A stretch of DNA of 64,000 bases from Pegoplata infirma. Its lineage: Eukaryota; Arthropoda; Insecta; Diptera; Anthomyiidae. Positions 14,301 to 26,300 of the stretch are shown in pieces. A program made the position numbers and the translations under genes. Location: assembly GCA_963921195.1 (NCBI GenBank), contig OY992540.1:131688671-131752670 (forward strand), in the 5' to 3' direction. Position 1 is the first letter of the stretch. The number at the start of each line of letters is the position of its first letter. The notes beneath the pieces are model-generated. The model saw only the letters and a list, made by a program, of their open reading frames with translations, ran no database searches and was not told where the DNA came from.

Positions 14301-17300
14301 TTACTGTGATGAGCTCAAAATTTAGACAAAAGTTCATTCTTTCTTATAGACTTTTAAACCCATTAAATATGTCTTCCGGTTTATACGAAAAATAACACAG
14401 AAAACTTAAATTTGTAAAATATTTTTTTTTTTTAGTTTTTCTTTCAAAAATATAAAAACAACTAAGGTATCTGCACAGAAAAAAATAAAAAAAATATTTA
14501 ATTAAAAAATTCGTAGATTTAATTAAAAAATTAATTAAATCCGGACCAATCACTAAAATGCGCAAATAAATTAAAAATATTTGTATGTCGTTAATTAAAA
14601 ATAAATGAATATTTATTTAATTAAAAACTTAATACTATAAATTAAAAAATTTAATTAAAATTTAAAAAAAAAATAATTAAAATTTTAATTGTATAAATTA
14701 AAAAAATTAATTAAAAATATTATATATAAAAAAAAAAATAATTTGTAAAAACATTCTTTTTGAATAAAATAGTTTAGAAAAAAATATTTCTTCAAACTTT
14801 ACCAAATTTATTTATGCCGTAAAGACATAGTCAGTGAGATGATTTTATAAAGTTGATTATAAACCTTTCATATACATACACATAAAACTATAAACAAAAT
14901 GAGAATTCAAAAACCTATGTGAAAAATAAAAAAAAACTTTCAACAAACTTTTTATACTTATGTATTTTTTTGTATGTAATACAATGCAAGAGAAAAACAC
15001 ACACTCGCACACACACACACGGAAAACAAAACAAAAAAAAATAAGTCAAGCTAGAAATTTAATTAAACATTTAATTATATAAATTAAATACTTAATTTAT
15101 ATTAAATTTGAAAACAATTAAAATATTAATTAAAATAAAGTTAAAAATTTAATCAAACAATTAATTATATTAATTAAAAGTTTAATTAATATTAAATTAA
15201 AAAACAATTAAAATTTTAATTAAAATAAAATATACGATATTATTTTCTGTGTGTCTACCTTACCTTTTTTACAAAAATGGTAATTTTAACAGTATCATTT
15301 TAAAACGCAAGTGTAACCTAACCAAACGCAATAATTAGAAAAAAATTGTTTTCTATGTTGGAGACCATAGACAAATTATACTTTTGCGCTTTATACCAGA
15401 TTTGTATTTCACTGAATGGCTGCTGTGCAGGCTTTCAAATAATGCAAAAATCGCATTTTCAACCGCACACAAAAAAATATTGGCTAAAAAATTTCAATTA
15501 AATCTATTGATCAACAAAATTTAAATGAGTCAATTATTGTTTTGATCAACATTTTTGTTATTTTCTTTAACTATCAAATTACAAATTTTCAACATACCAG
15601 ATTTTTTTTCGCTTCAATTTATTTGAATACATTAATTCAAAAATATACTTTTTACTTATTTATTGTCGGCAACATATTGGAAAGCAAAAAATATGAATTT
15701 CTTCATAATTTTTCCAAAGCGTGAAATTCATTTGTTAAATCAATAATTATTTTAATTGACTTTAAATAAAAAATCAATCAAATTTTTGATCAAAATCGAA
15801 AAAATGATTAATTGAAATAAAAATCAATTAATCACCTACAATTTGATGATTGATATAACAATTTTCTTTATCGGAGGAGTTTCAATTAAAAAATTAATTG
15901 AATCCGCGTTTTTGTTGATTGACTTTCGTTTTCAATTCTTCTGTGCGTGAATAACTAAAAATCTGGACGTGATGGAAAAATTTGGAGAACAGATTTGGAA
16001 TCAGGAGATCAAAGTCTACTAAAATTGATCACCAGAATTCTAACCGGAAAATGAGTGTTGAGCGGTGTTTTTGTTTAAAATTGTTTCAAAAACAATTTTT
16101 TTTTTAAAGCAAGTAGTTGTGCTTTTATTCTTAAAAGTTAAAAGCTCTGAATAAAAGTTCAAAGCTTTAAATGAGAGAATAAACAGAACAATTATGCCAC
16201 GGTACTTCTCATACGATTTGAAAAACCAAATTTTCGGCAAGAACGGTAATCGTCCACGGGGAAATCTTAAATGAAAGTTAAAAGCTTTAAATTAATGTTA
16301 AAAGCTATAAATTAAAGATTTATATAGAAGTTAAAAGCTTTAAAAAAATTAATTGGTTTAAATAAAAGTTTATTTTGTTGCCAAGAATATGCATTCGTGT
16401 TAAATCCCTTATTGAAAGCTTTAAACAAAAGTTTAAAGCTTTTTATTAAAGTTTAACACCTTTATTAATAAAATGTAGAAAATATTTATAACCCCAGGAA
16501 AATTTTTTGGAACAAATTCCTGGTTCAATAGATTCTTAAATACATTCTACGGTAATCACAACAAAATTTTCTATGATTTAATTTGATTTTGGAATGTTAA
16601 GTAGTACCGGTTGCAGGGTAGTTTGATGCGTTCCGGAACTGATTATTTGGAACAGAAAATTTTGCTGGGACAGGCATTATTGAACGGATTTTCATACGAA
16701 ATTTGTGGTATAAACCTGTTAAAAGTCGTCAATTATTTTTATGAATATAACAGTAAAGCTTTAAATAAAAGTTGTAAACTTTAAATAAATGTTGAAAGCT
16801 TTAAATAAAAGTTGTAAACTTTAAATAAAAGTTGTAAACTTTAAATAATTTTTTTTTGTTACCAAAAATGCTTTTTAATCACGGAAAGGGGTATACTGAC
16901 TTTGTCATTTCGTGTGTCACACATAGAAATATCGGCCTAGGATATCGCAAAGCAAATACATATATTATTGGTTCTTTATCGATTTTAAGACATTCTAGCG
17001 ATGTCTGTCTGTAAAAAGCACGAAGCAGTCCAAACTAAAAAAAGTGTTCCTTATTTTTTTTGTATTTTCGTAAGCTGGTTAAGTTTGGAAATGTCCCAAA
17101 TCGGACCAAGCGGAAAAAAGTTAAAACATAAAAAACTAAAAAAAACACAATTTTACCTTTTTTTGTTCTTTTGTTTAAAAAATGAAACATATTAATGTTA
17201 GAAGAAGTAGGTCAGAGTACTGTACTTGGACCCAGGGGAAAAAATTTTTCATATCTCTTCCTTTTGAAGGCGTGAACATAAAAAGATAATTTAATTAATG

Positions 17301-20300
17301 AAAAAAAATGCATTACTTTAATGCAAAAACCACAAAACATTTCCCGAAAAATGCGTCACAGTACAAACATGGACCGATTGGATATTTTTTTTTTAATGGA
17401 ATTTTATCATTTTTGTTGGCAATAGACCGATTAAACTGAAGATCGGGCAAAAACTAACAAGGGAAGTCTTCCCAGTGTCCCCCTACGATCTTCATGGACT
17501 CGGTTTTATTGTGTAGAACAGGAAAAAGGGATTTAGGGGGTGAAAATGAGGGTAGAAGAAACAGAAATTTGTTCAGTTATTTAACAATTAAAAGGTCTTT
17601 GAAAGATTAATGTTGAAATTTTATATCATAGTGAATAATCTTTAAATCAAAGTGGAAAAACATTATTTTAAAAATGACAAACTTAAGATCAAAGTTGGCA
17701 AACATTAAATTCAAGTTGACAAACTTAACATCAAAGTTAAAAAAACTTAAAATAAAGTTTTTTTAACTTTATACAGTGTTGGAAAAAATAATAGGGACGA
17801 CTAGTTAAAATTTACTAACTCGTTAAAAACTTTTTCATAAATGTCTAATTTTTTTAGCTTCAACTGAAAAATGATCAGTAATTAAACTGGATTTATTAAT
17901 CTGTATTGCTTTTTACGATTCTCCTTTAATTTAATTTCTTATTGGCAGAACAGTTAGAAAAGTACTGAATTTATCTGAAAAATAATAGGGACGAAATGCC
18001 TAAAATTGATTAAAAATTATTTTGAATTGAGTTTAACGTTAAGTTTTTAAATAATATTATTAAAAAGTGCAAAAAATAGTTAAAAATAATAAATCTTTCC
18101 ATTCTGGAACTGTTTTAGCCTTTTTTATATTCGCCAATAGTGTAGGATACACTCTAAAAAAATGAGTCCAGTTTCCTACTATAAATTGGGTAAATTTCAA
18201 CAAATTCAAAAATTATACTGCTATAAATTGGGTAAATTTCCAATAATATTAAGTAGAATTACGCAGTGTGTGTAAATTTACCCAATTTATAGTAGGAAAC
18301 TAAAATCATTTTAATTAGAGTGTAATGGGTACGGGTGCCCACTGTACGTTTTTTGAACGAAAACACATTTTTAGCTTAAAAGCGGATGGAATATCGATGA
18401 TGTTAAGTGTCCTTATTATAAAGTGTTCCAAAAACAAAGTATTTAAAGCGATTCGCTCAAGGAAAAACCCGAAACCAGGGGTGGAAACCGAAAAACATCA
18501 AAGTAATTTGACCAAAATCTTGGTTGTTATTCAAAACAGACCCCTTTTATGTCATCTTATGAACTTTAAAATGAGTTTTGTGCTCCAGTGACGAGTCGTA
18601 CAATAAGAAATGAACTACTGAAATCTGTTTTATAAGGTCGAAGTCCAAGGAAAGAACCACCGCTGAGCGTACAACATATACGAAAAAGTCTAGAGTTTGC
18701 CAGACAACACCTTGACTGTAGGCATTGGTAAAACGTTCCTTTACCCGATGAAATGAAGATTAATTTATTTGGATATGATTAAAAATTGTTTATTGGGCAT
18801 CGAATAAATTTTTCTTTAGATCCAAACAAATAAAACTTTGTTTCATCGGACAATGGAACATATTACCAATGTTCACAGTCAATGTGTTGCCTGGCAAACA
18901 CTAAACTTTTTCGTATATGTTGTACGCTCAGCGGTGGTTCTTTCCTTGGACTTCGACCTTGTAAAACTGATTTCAGTAGTTCATTTCTTATTGCACGACT
19001 CGTCACTGGAGCACAAAACTCATTTTCAAGTTCATAAGATGACATAAAAGGGGTCTTTTTTGAATAACAAACCAAGAATTTGGTCAAATTACTTTGATGT
19101 TTTTCGGTTTCCACCCCTGCCCAGCAAAAATTGGCATTACTAGTAATGGGTTTTGTAATCCGAAATAGATGTTAATAAGTAGTTACTTATTGAATGAAAC
19201 ACTAATTATTTTAACAAGGGCGTGAGACAAAAATAACTAGTGAAGAGCATGGAGATGACTCGGATTAGGAGTAAAAACCCATTACCAATAAGAAGTAAAA
19301 TAATTAGTTAATTGAAACATTTAAAATTTAACTTGTTTTTACTAAAACTTAAAAATTTCGTAATTTTTATTAAGTTTTTAAAAACTTTTTAAGGTAATTG
19401 AATTGTAAAGGTTAAAAACTGCAAGTGCAAGGAGATATTATTACTTAGAAGTACTTTTATAATATGTTACTAAAAAGTAGTTACTTTTGGGCTTAAAATA
19501 ATGTTAATGGTAATGGGTACTCATTATAAATAATGTATTTGGTAATGATTACTTTTCACTACTCATTACCATGTTTTTGCAGGGTGGTTTCTGATTTTTC
19601 CTAGAGCTAATCGCTTTAAATACTTTATTTTTGGAACACTTTATTATTAGGATACTTAACATCATCGATATTCCATACGCTTTTAAGCTAAAAATGTGTT
19701 TTCGTTCAAAAATCGTACAGTGGGCACCCGTACCCATTATCCTACATTATTGGCGTATATAAAAAAGGCTAAAATAATTCCAGAATGGACAGATTTATTA
19801 TTTTTAATTATTTTTTGCATTTTTTAATAATTCTACCCGAGTAAAAAAGCCTTTATATAATTATATATAAATTGATAAAATTATATAAAATTTTATCAAA
19901 TTATATATAATTATATATAAGTTTATTCTTACTGAAATATCATTATATATAATTATATATAATTAGATCTGTTTTATATAATTATATATAATTTAATGTA
20001 CATCTTTTTTGATGCGAAAAAAAATATGTGTTATATAATTTATATCCTCCAACCACAGTATGGGGGTATACTTACTATATCCTTCTTTCCGAAATGCATC
20101 GAAATATTGGTCTAGGATCCCAAAAAGTATTGATCCATTAACGATTCTAAGACATTCTATGAATGTCCGTCCGTCTATCTTTATAAGAGACGATTCAGTC
20201 CAAAATAAATAAACTTGAATCCTGGAGTAATTCGAATATATCTTATGGTCAAAGAAAGGTTAAGTTCGGAAATGTACAAAATCGGACCAAGAGGAAAAAG

Positions 20301-23300
20301 GGCCCCTTGAAGGACTTAGCTAATTTCTGAAAAACGTATTTTTTTCATGATCACGAGTGAATCACGTGAACCATAAAAATTTTGTATCACGCACGCAACT
20401 CTAGCTGTAACAAATTAAATTAACATCAAAATTTTGACAACGCGGAACCTTGTATATAAAGTAAAAATAAATATGCGTTGCAGTTTACAAAATAGGTGGG
20501 TAAATTTCTGTATTTTTTTTTTTTCTTTTTTGGAGTATAATTCCAACACAGCTTTTTGGGCAATTTATTTTCAATTTCAAAAACAACTTGTTTCGTATTT
20601 TTTTTTTTTTTTTGTTTTTCAATATTTTGAAAATTTTTAAACTTCAAAATATTTTATCAAACATTTTAAAGGCAAATGGCACAAACATAAATACATATGT
20701 AAATAAAGGAAAAAAAACGCGAAATAAAAGGTAAATTAAACTATATAAAGCAGTTTTTAATGCATTATAATTATTGTGCTAATATTTTCAGGTGCATCAA
20801 TTGAACAAGATTTTCATTTACAGCAATTAAACTTCGCCTTTTAAAGAAGCATTTGAAAAGTGACATAGCCGTTAGTTTCCTGCTGGCGACGATAACCAAG
20901 ACACGCAAGACCATTTGTGTAAGTTCATTCAGTTGGCGAAGCAAATACATGCAAATTGAGAAACGACATATCACATAAAAGGTTATTGTGGAGGCAAATG
21001 TGCATTCACTGAATCGATACGAATACATTTTTTAAACCTACATTTTTCGATATCGCTATCCTTCGCAGCCCAACATGGGATTTTTATTGTGCAAATTACA
21101 ATCTTCCACCGCCAGCAATATTTATACAATTGAAAATCAGATGAATGGTCTTACCATCAAATTATATACGTCGCGTTTGAGGTAAAAAAACAAAAAAACC
21201 TTTAATTTAAAATTTTTAAGTCCGCTTGATTATCGTACCTCATACACAAATTATATGGACGAAAAATATTGAGCTTTGCGACCGCGACATACATAATTTG
21301 ATTCTGGTTAAGTATTAATGTATGTATTTTAAGTGAAACATTTTGTTAATATGTATTTACTAACAATAAATATTTTAAGTCTAATAAATTCTTGTTTGTT
21401 TTTGCATTTAATAACCAAAATAACGGAAATCTATGAAAAATTAATAAAAAAAGTAGAAAATTATATGTGGGTTGCCTCGTATGTTTTTATATAAAATTAT
21501 ATAAGTTTTTATAAAATTATATCAAATTAGATAAAAAACTTTTTCGGATATAATTTTATAAAATTTTATCAAATTATATCTAATTTGATATAATTTGATA
21601 TAATTTTATAAAATTTTATCCACCAATTCCTGGATATAATTATATATAATTTGATCAAATTATATATAATTTGATAAAATGGTTTATATCAAATTATATA
21701 TAATTATATAAAAACTTTTTTACTCGGGTATTTAAAAACTTAACGTTAAAATCAATTCAAAATAATTTTTAATTAATTTTAGGCATTTCGTCCCTATTAT
21801 TTTTTCCAGATAAATTCAGTACTTTTCTAACTATTCTGCCAATAGGAAATTAAAATAAAGGAGAATCGTAAAAAGCAGTACAGATTATTAAATCCAGTTT
21901 AATTACTGATCATTTTTCAGTTGAAGCTAAAAAAATGAAACATTTATGAAAAAGTTTTAAACGAGTTAGTAAATTTTAACTCGTCGTCCCTATTATTTTT
22001 TCCAACACTGTATAAGCGTCCAACCTGAATCAAATTACGTCGCGTAAGGCATAACACCCAATAATTTTTGCGTTTATACAATTTAAAGGCTCCGACACAA
22101 TGTCGGAGTACTCTACAGAGTACCATCTCTAAAAATAGAGACATCATACAAAAATGTGTACGTGCGAAAGAGAAAGGAACAAAATCCACTCTCTGGCACA
22201 GAGTACTCCGTCATTGTGAATTCAGCTTAAATGTGAGGTACCTAAATCAAACAGGCGTAAACATTTCAAATTTGATGTGTTTGTTTTTTTTTTAGTCTTG
22301 CGCGACGCAATTTGATACTGGTTCGACCCTAAAAGTTAATAACCTTAAAATCAAAGTGTAAAAACTTACGATCAAAGTTGACAAACTTTAAATAAAAGTT
22401 TAACAACTTTAAATTAAAGTGGAAAAACTTAAGAATAAGGATGCAAATTTAAAATCGATGTTGACAAATATTGAATCAAAGTTAAAAAACTTTAAATCGA
22501 AGTTATAAAACTTTAGACTAAAAAAAACTTTGAAGTTGATAATCTTTGGATCAAATTTGGTTGTTATATTTTAGATAAAAGTTGTCAAACTCAAATTAAA
22601 GCTTCAAAATTTTAAATTAAAGTGAAAAAACTTTAAATCAAAAGTTCAAAAAACCTTTAAATTTAAATTTTTTTTTTTTTCTTTTTTTGCTGGTAGAAAT
22701 ATTTTGACAAAAAAACCTAAATCATATTTTTCCCAAGAACCCTATATTTTACTACGCTCTGTTGCATTGTTTTATTTTTTTTTCTACATTTAGTAACACA
22801 CAACATCGCAGCCAACCAACGAAGCAAGCAAAAACCATTTTCCTTCTTGCCTCTATAACCCCTCTGAAAACCCCATATTTGGCACTTTATAAATTGCTTT
22901 TTTTTTGCCTTCGTTCATTGCAACAGCAGCAAATACAGAAACACCAGGCAAAAATATGAAAATGAATAGAAGAAGGAAAATAACTAAAGAATAATAGAAA
23001 TGATAATAAAAAAAAATATTAAATGCCAGACAACATTAAAGAAGAATGGCAATATATGAAAAGAAAACTCATGAAAATGTTCTTAGAAAAGTCGAGATGA
23101 TGAAGGCAGTGGAGGGGAACCTAAGAGTACACGATGATGATGATGAAGAATGATGACGACAAAATGTCGTTTGTATCGTATCGTGTGATAAAATAAAAAC
23201 AGAGATATAAAGACTAACTACCTTACTAGAGATCTAATGGTTGGCTGAAGATGTACTAAAGTACTAGAGATGTAGGATGATGACGACGAACGAACGAAGA

Positions 23301-26300
23301 TGATGATGATAAAATGTTTGTGTGATATTTAAGTAAGATTTATAGAATGATAAATGGGATAAATTGAAGGGATGTATAAAATGCAACTACATACATAATA
23401 TGCATAAAAATCGTATACATAAAACATAATAAAACTGCATACAATAAACAGAAGAGGCAATAAAGCAGGAGTGCAAAAAATGGGCAGGGCATTAAAGGAT
23501 TTAATTCTGGGAAATTCAATTTCAAAATTGAGAAAGGATCAAGTGTTGAAATTCAGAAAAGTCAATTTAAAATTTTAAAAAGACTTAATAGAAATTCAGA
23601 AAAGCCCAATTATAAGTTCAGAAATTCTAAAGGAAGACATTTTAATTACAATTAAAACCCTAACTCTGGAGATAGAGCGGAAACTGCCAAACCCGGTGAT
23701 CAGCATTAAAAAAAAAAATTTGTAAACATTTTTCAAGAAAAAACTTTATTTGCTATTTAAATCTTAACTAAGGAGATAGAGCGAAAGTAGGCAAATCTAA
23801 TGATCAGCATATAAAATTAGTTTTGTATGAAATTCTTCAATTGCAATTAACACTAAAACTAAAAACGATAGATCGAAACTAGCAAAATCTGGTGATGGGC
23901 ATTTAAAATTAAAAAAATAAATTATTAAAAAAATAAATTTTTTCAAAAAAAAAAAAATAATTGCAATTTAAACATTTACTAAAGGAGATAGAGCGAAAAT
24001 AGCCAAATCGGGTAATCAACATCAAAAACCTATCTTTGCATAAAATTTAAAAAAAAAAATGTAATTACAATTTTAACCTTAACTAAAGGAAAAGGCTAAA
24101 AAAAGCCAAATTCGGTGATCAGCATTAAAAATCTATTTTTGTATGAAATTTTTCAAAAAAAAAAAAACTTAAATTACAATTTAAACCTTAACCAAAGGAG
24201 AAAGAGGAAAAATAGCAAAATCTGTTGATCAGCATCAAAAATCTACTTGTATATTAAATTTTATACAAAAAAAGTTCATTAATTACAATGTAATCCTTAA
24301 CAACAGGAGATGGAGCAAAAGTAGCCAACTCTGGTAATCAGCATAAAAAAATCAATTATAACCTTCACTTAAGGTTATAACCTTCACTTGAGGTTATAGA
24401 GCTTAAATAGTCAAACCTATTGATCAGCATTAAAAATTTATTTTTGTATGAAATTTTTCAAAACAAAACTTTAACCAAAGGAGATAGAGCGAAAATAGCC
24501 AAATATTGGGTGAAAAAGTTTAAAATTTAAAGAAAAAACTAGTAGAAAAGTTAAATTCGACTTGGCCGAACCCATAAATACCCTCCACACCCCTCTTCAA
24601 GCAAGTTTAAGTTGTGTTAAAATGGTGACAAAACGGGTTATGGCGTTTTACTCCTCTTTATTTTGAACTTTAAAAATCGTAAAATCCTAGCTTATCCTGT
24701 TTTCAAGTTATTGCTAAATAATTACACTATTCGACAACAAAAACCTCCCAGTGAAAATTCTTATAGATTTTGCTCTCCTGAATCCAAATCTGTAATCCAA
24801 TTTCTTCTAGCACGTACCGTTTTTGAGATATTCGCTGTTAAAAAGTAAAAAAAAAACAAGTAAGAGTGATAAATTCGGCTGTGCCGAATCTTTTATACCC
24901 TCCAACAAGTTTAAAATTAAAAAAAAAAAATCGCAGGGGCGTCTTTTCTTTTCTCGGGGGGGGGGGGGGTCGGCGGAATCGGTGGGGACACCTTTCCCAC
25001 CGCTATATGTGTTTACAAATTATTTGTGTACGATATTTACGCTTAAAAAATAAATTTTTATCGTTATTTTTAATTAATTTCTATAACCACGCCCCCAAAG
25101 GGGGGCGGGGCCTGAAAAAAGTCGCCTTTCATAACCCCCTTGCTCCAAGCGCAGATCTTTGAACATAATATGGCATAAGAATGATACATTTGTTGAGCAA
25201 AAATTAAAAAAAAATCGTAAAAATATTGTATTTTTCAGGGGTCATTTTAGTTCTTCAGGGGGGAACTTTTTTCAACCTGGTCCGATTTTGCCCATCTTCG
25301 AACTTAACCTTACCAGTAAAATAAGAGATATTCTTGACCAATTTCAGGGGTCTAGCTATTTTGGTTTGGACTGCATCGTTATTTCTACAGACGGACGGAC
25401 GGACGGACATCGCTAGAATGTCTTAGATTCTATCATGGATCAATATTATATATACTTTGTGGGGTCCCCGACCGATATTTCGATGTGTTACACACGGAAT
25501 GACAAAGTGAGTATACCCCCATACTGTGGTTGGAGGGTATAAAAAAACAATTATTTCGCACTTTTGGGGGTCCACTGTTATGTTGCCTCAAACAAATAGG
25601 ACTTGATTTAATATAAATTGGACATCCTGATTCTAAAACTCCAATCAACTTCTAGCACCTACCATTTTCTAGATATTTGAGTTTGTGACTTTCGCGTGGA
25701 AAAATTTACAAACGCGAATATCTCAAGAACGGAACATGTTAGGAAAATTTGGATTGCAGTTTTGGAATCAGAAGGTCCATTTTATACGAAATCGAGTCCT
25801 ATTTTTGAAAGAGTTTGTAGAAGTGGACCACCAAAAGTAAGACAATATTGGGTTTTTTGACTTTTTAACAGCGAATATCACAAAAACGGTAGGTGTTAAA
25901 AAAAATTAGATGGCAGAAATTTACGTTTTTGCTTATAACTTTTAAACTATTAGACCGATTTCGCTGAAATTCAATGCCAACCTGACGCAATAAATTTAAA
26001 TGTATGTGTCAAGCTACTGTAGCCTAGGAATAGTCTTTCGAAAGTTAGCCTGTTTTTAACAAACAGACAGACAGACGGACGGACATTCATTTATCTACTT
26101 AAAATCGATCGAGGACTATGAATATACTTTATGAGGGCCTATACCAACATTTCGAGGTGTTACACACGGAATGATAAACTTAATATGCCCTCTATCACTA
26201 GAGTAGAGGGTATACAAATAAAATAACACCTGAATTTAAAAACTTTATATTAAAGTTGAAAAATTTTAAACCAAAATTGAAAAAACTTTGAATTAAAATT

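Larger units (their letters stand above)
13922..16068. mobile_element. Large inverted-repeat element, both arms interrupted or spaced by AT-rich insertions
   Basis: The left arm (ACCGCTCAACA..., GATTCCAAATCTG, TTGCGGTTGAAAATGCG) is mirrored at 15400-16068 (CGCATTTTCAACCGCA, CAGATTTGGAATC, TGTTGAGCGGT). The right arm is split at about 15468-15945. The centre holds the AT-rich element 14474-15251. No transposase is seen. Confidence 0.6.
19836..21728. mobile_element. CCCGAGTAAAAA-terminated element (1.9 kb) with TA TSD and possible captured sequence
   Basis: CCCGAGTAAAAAAGCCTTTA at the left mirrors AAAACTTTTTTACTCGGG at the right, and TA flanks both. Both ends run into TATATAATTATATATAA-type sequence. 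Inside are an INE-1-like relic (20040-20345), a GC-richer segment (about 20770-21150) and a small MITE (21150-21307). No transposase is visible, so it is probably mobilised in trans. Confidence 0.75.
17774..22010. mobile_element. Tc1/mariner-type fold-back element with TA TSD, three later insertions inside
   Basis: The terminal inverted repeats CAGTGTTGGAAAAAATAATA begin at 17774 and end at 22010, each next to TA. The two arms are inverted copies of one sequence for several hundred bases, including broken Tc1-like transposase fragments pointing at each other. Later insertions at 18150-18322, 19120-19584 and 19836-21728 account for most of the 4.2-kb length; the core is about 1.7 kb. Confidence 0.85.

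Noticed and set aside
18325..18588. Intact transposase gene
   Set aside because: Only the N-terminal part is open; frame changes and stops follow, and the catalytic region is missing from both arms.
21074..21181. First exon of a small gene ([12 protein letters not shown]...)
   Set aside because: The 3' half of the frame runs into the terminal repeat of a small MITE (21150-21307), and the candidate downstream intron would be only about 39 bp.
25433..25648. Minus-strand open frame with Cys/His residues
   Set aside because: It lies across the junction of two INE-1-like elements and has no conserved motif.
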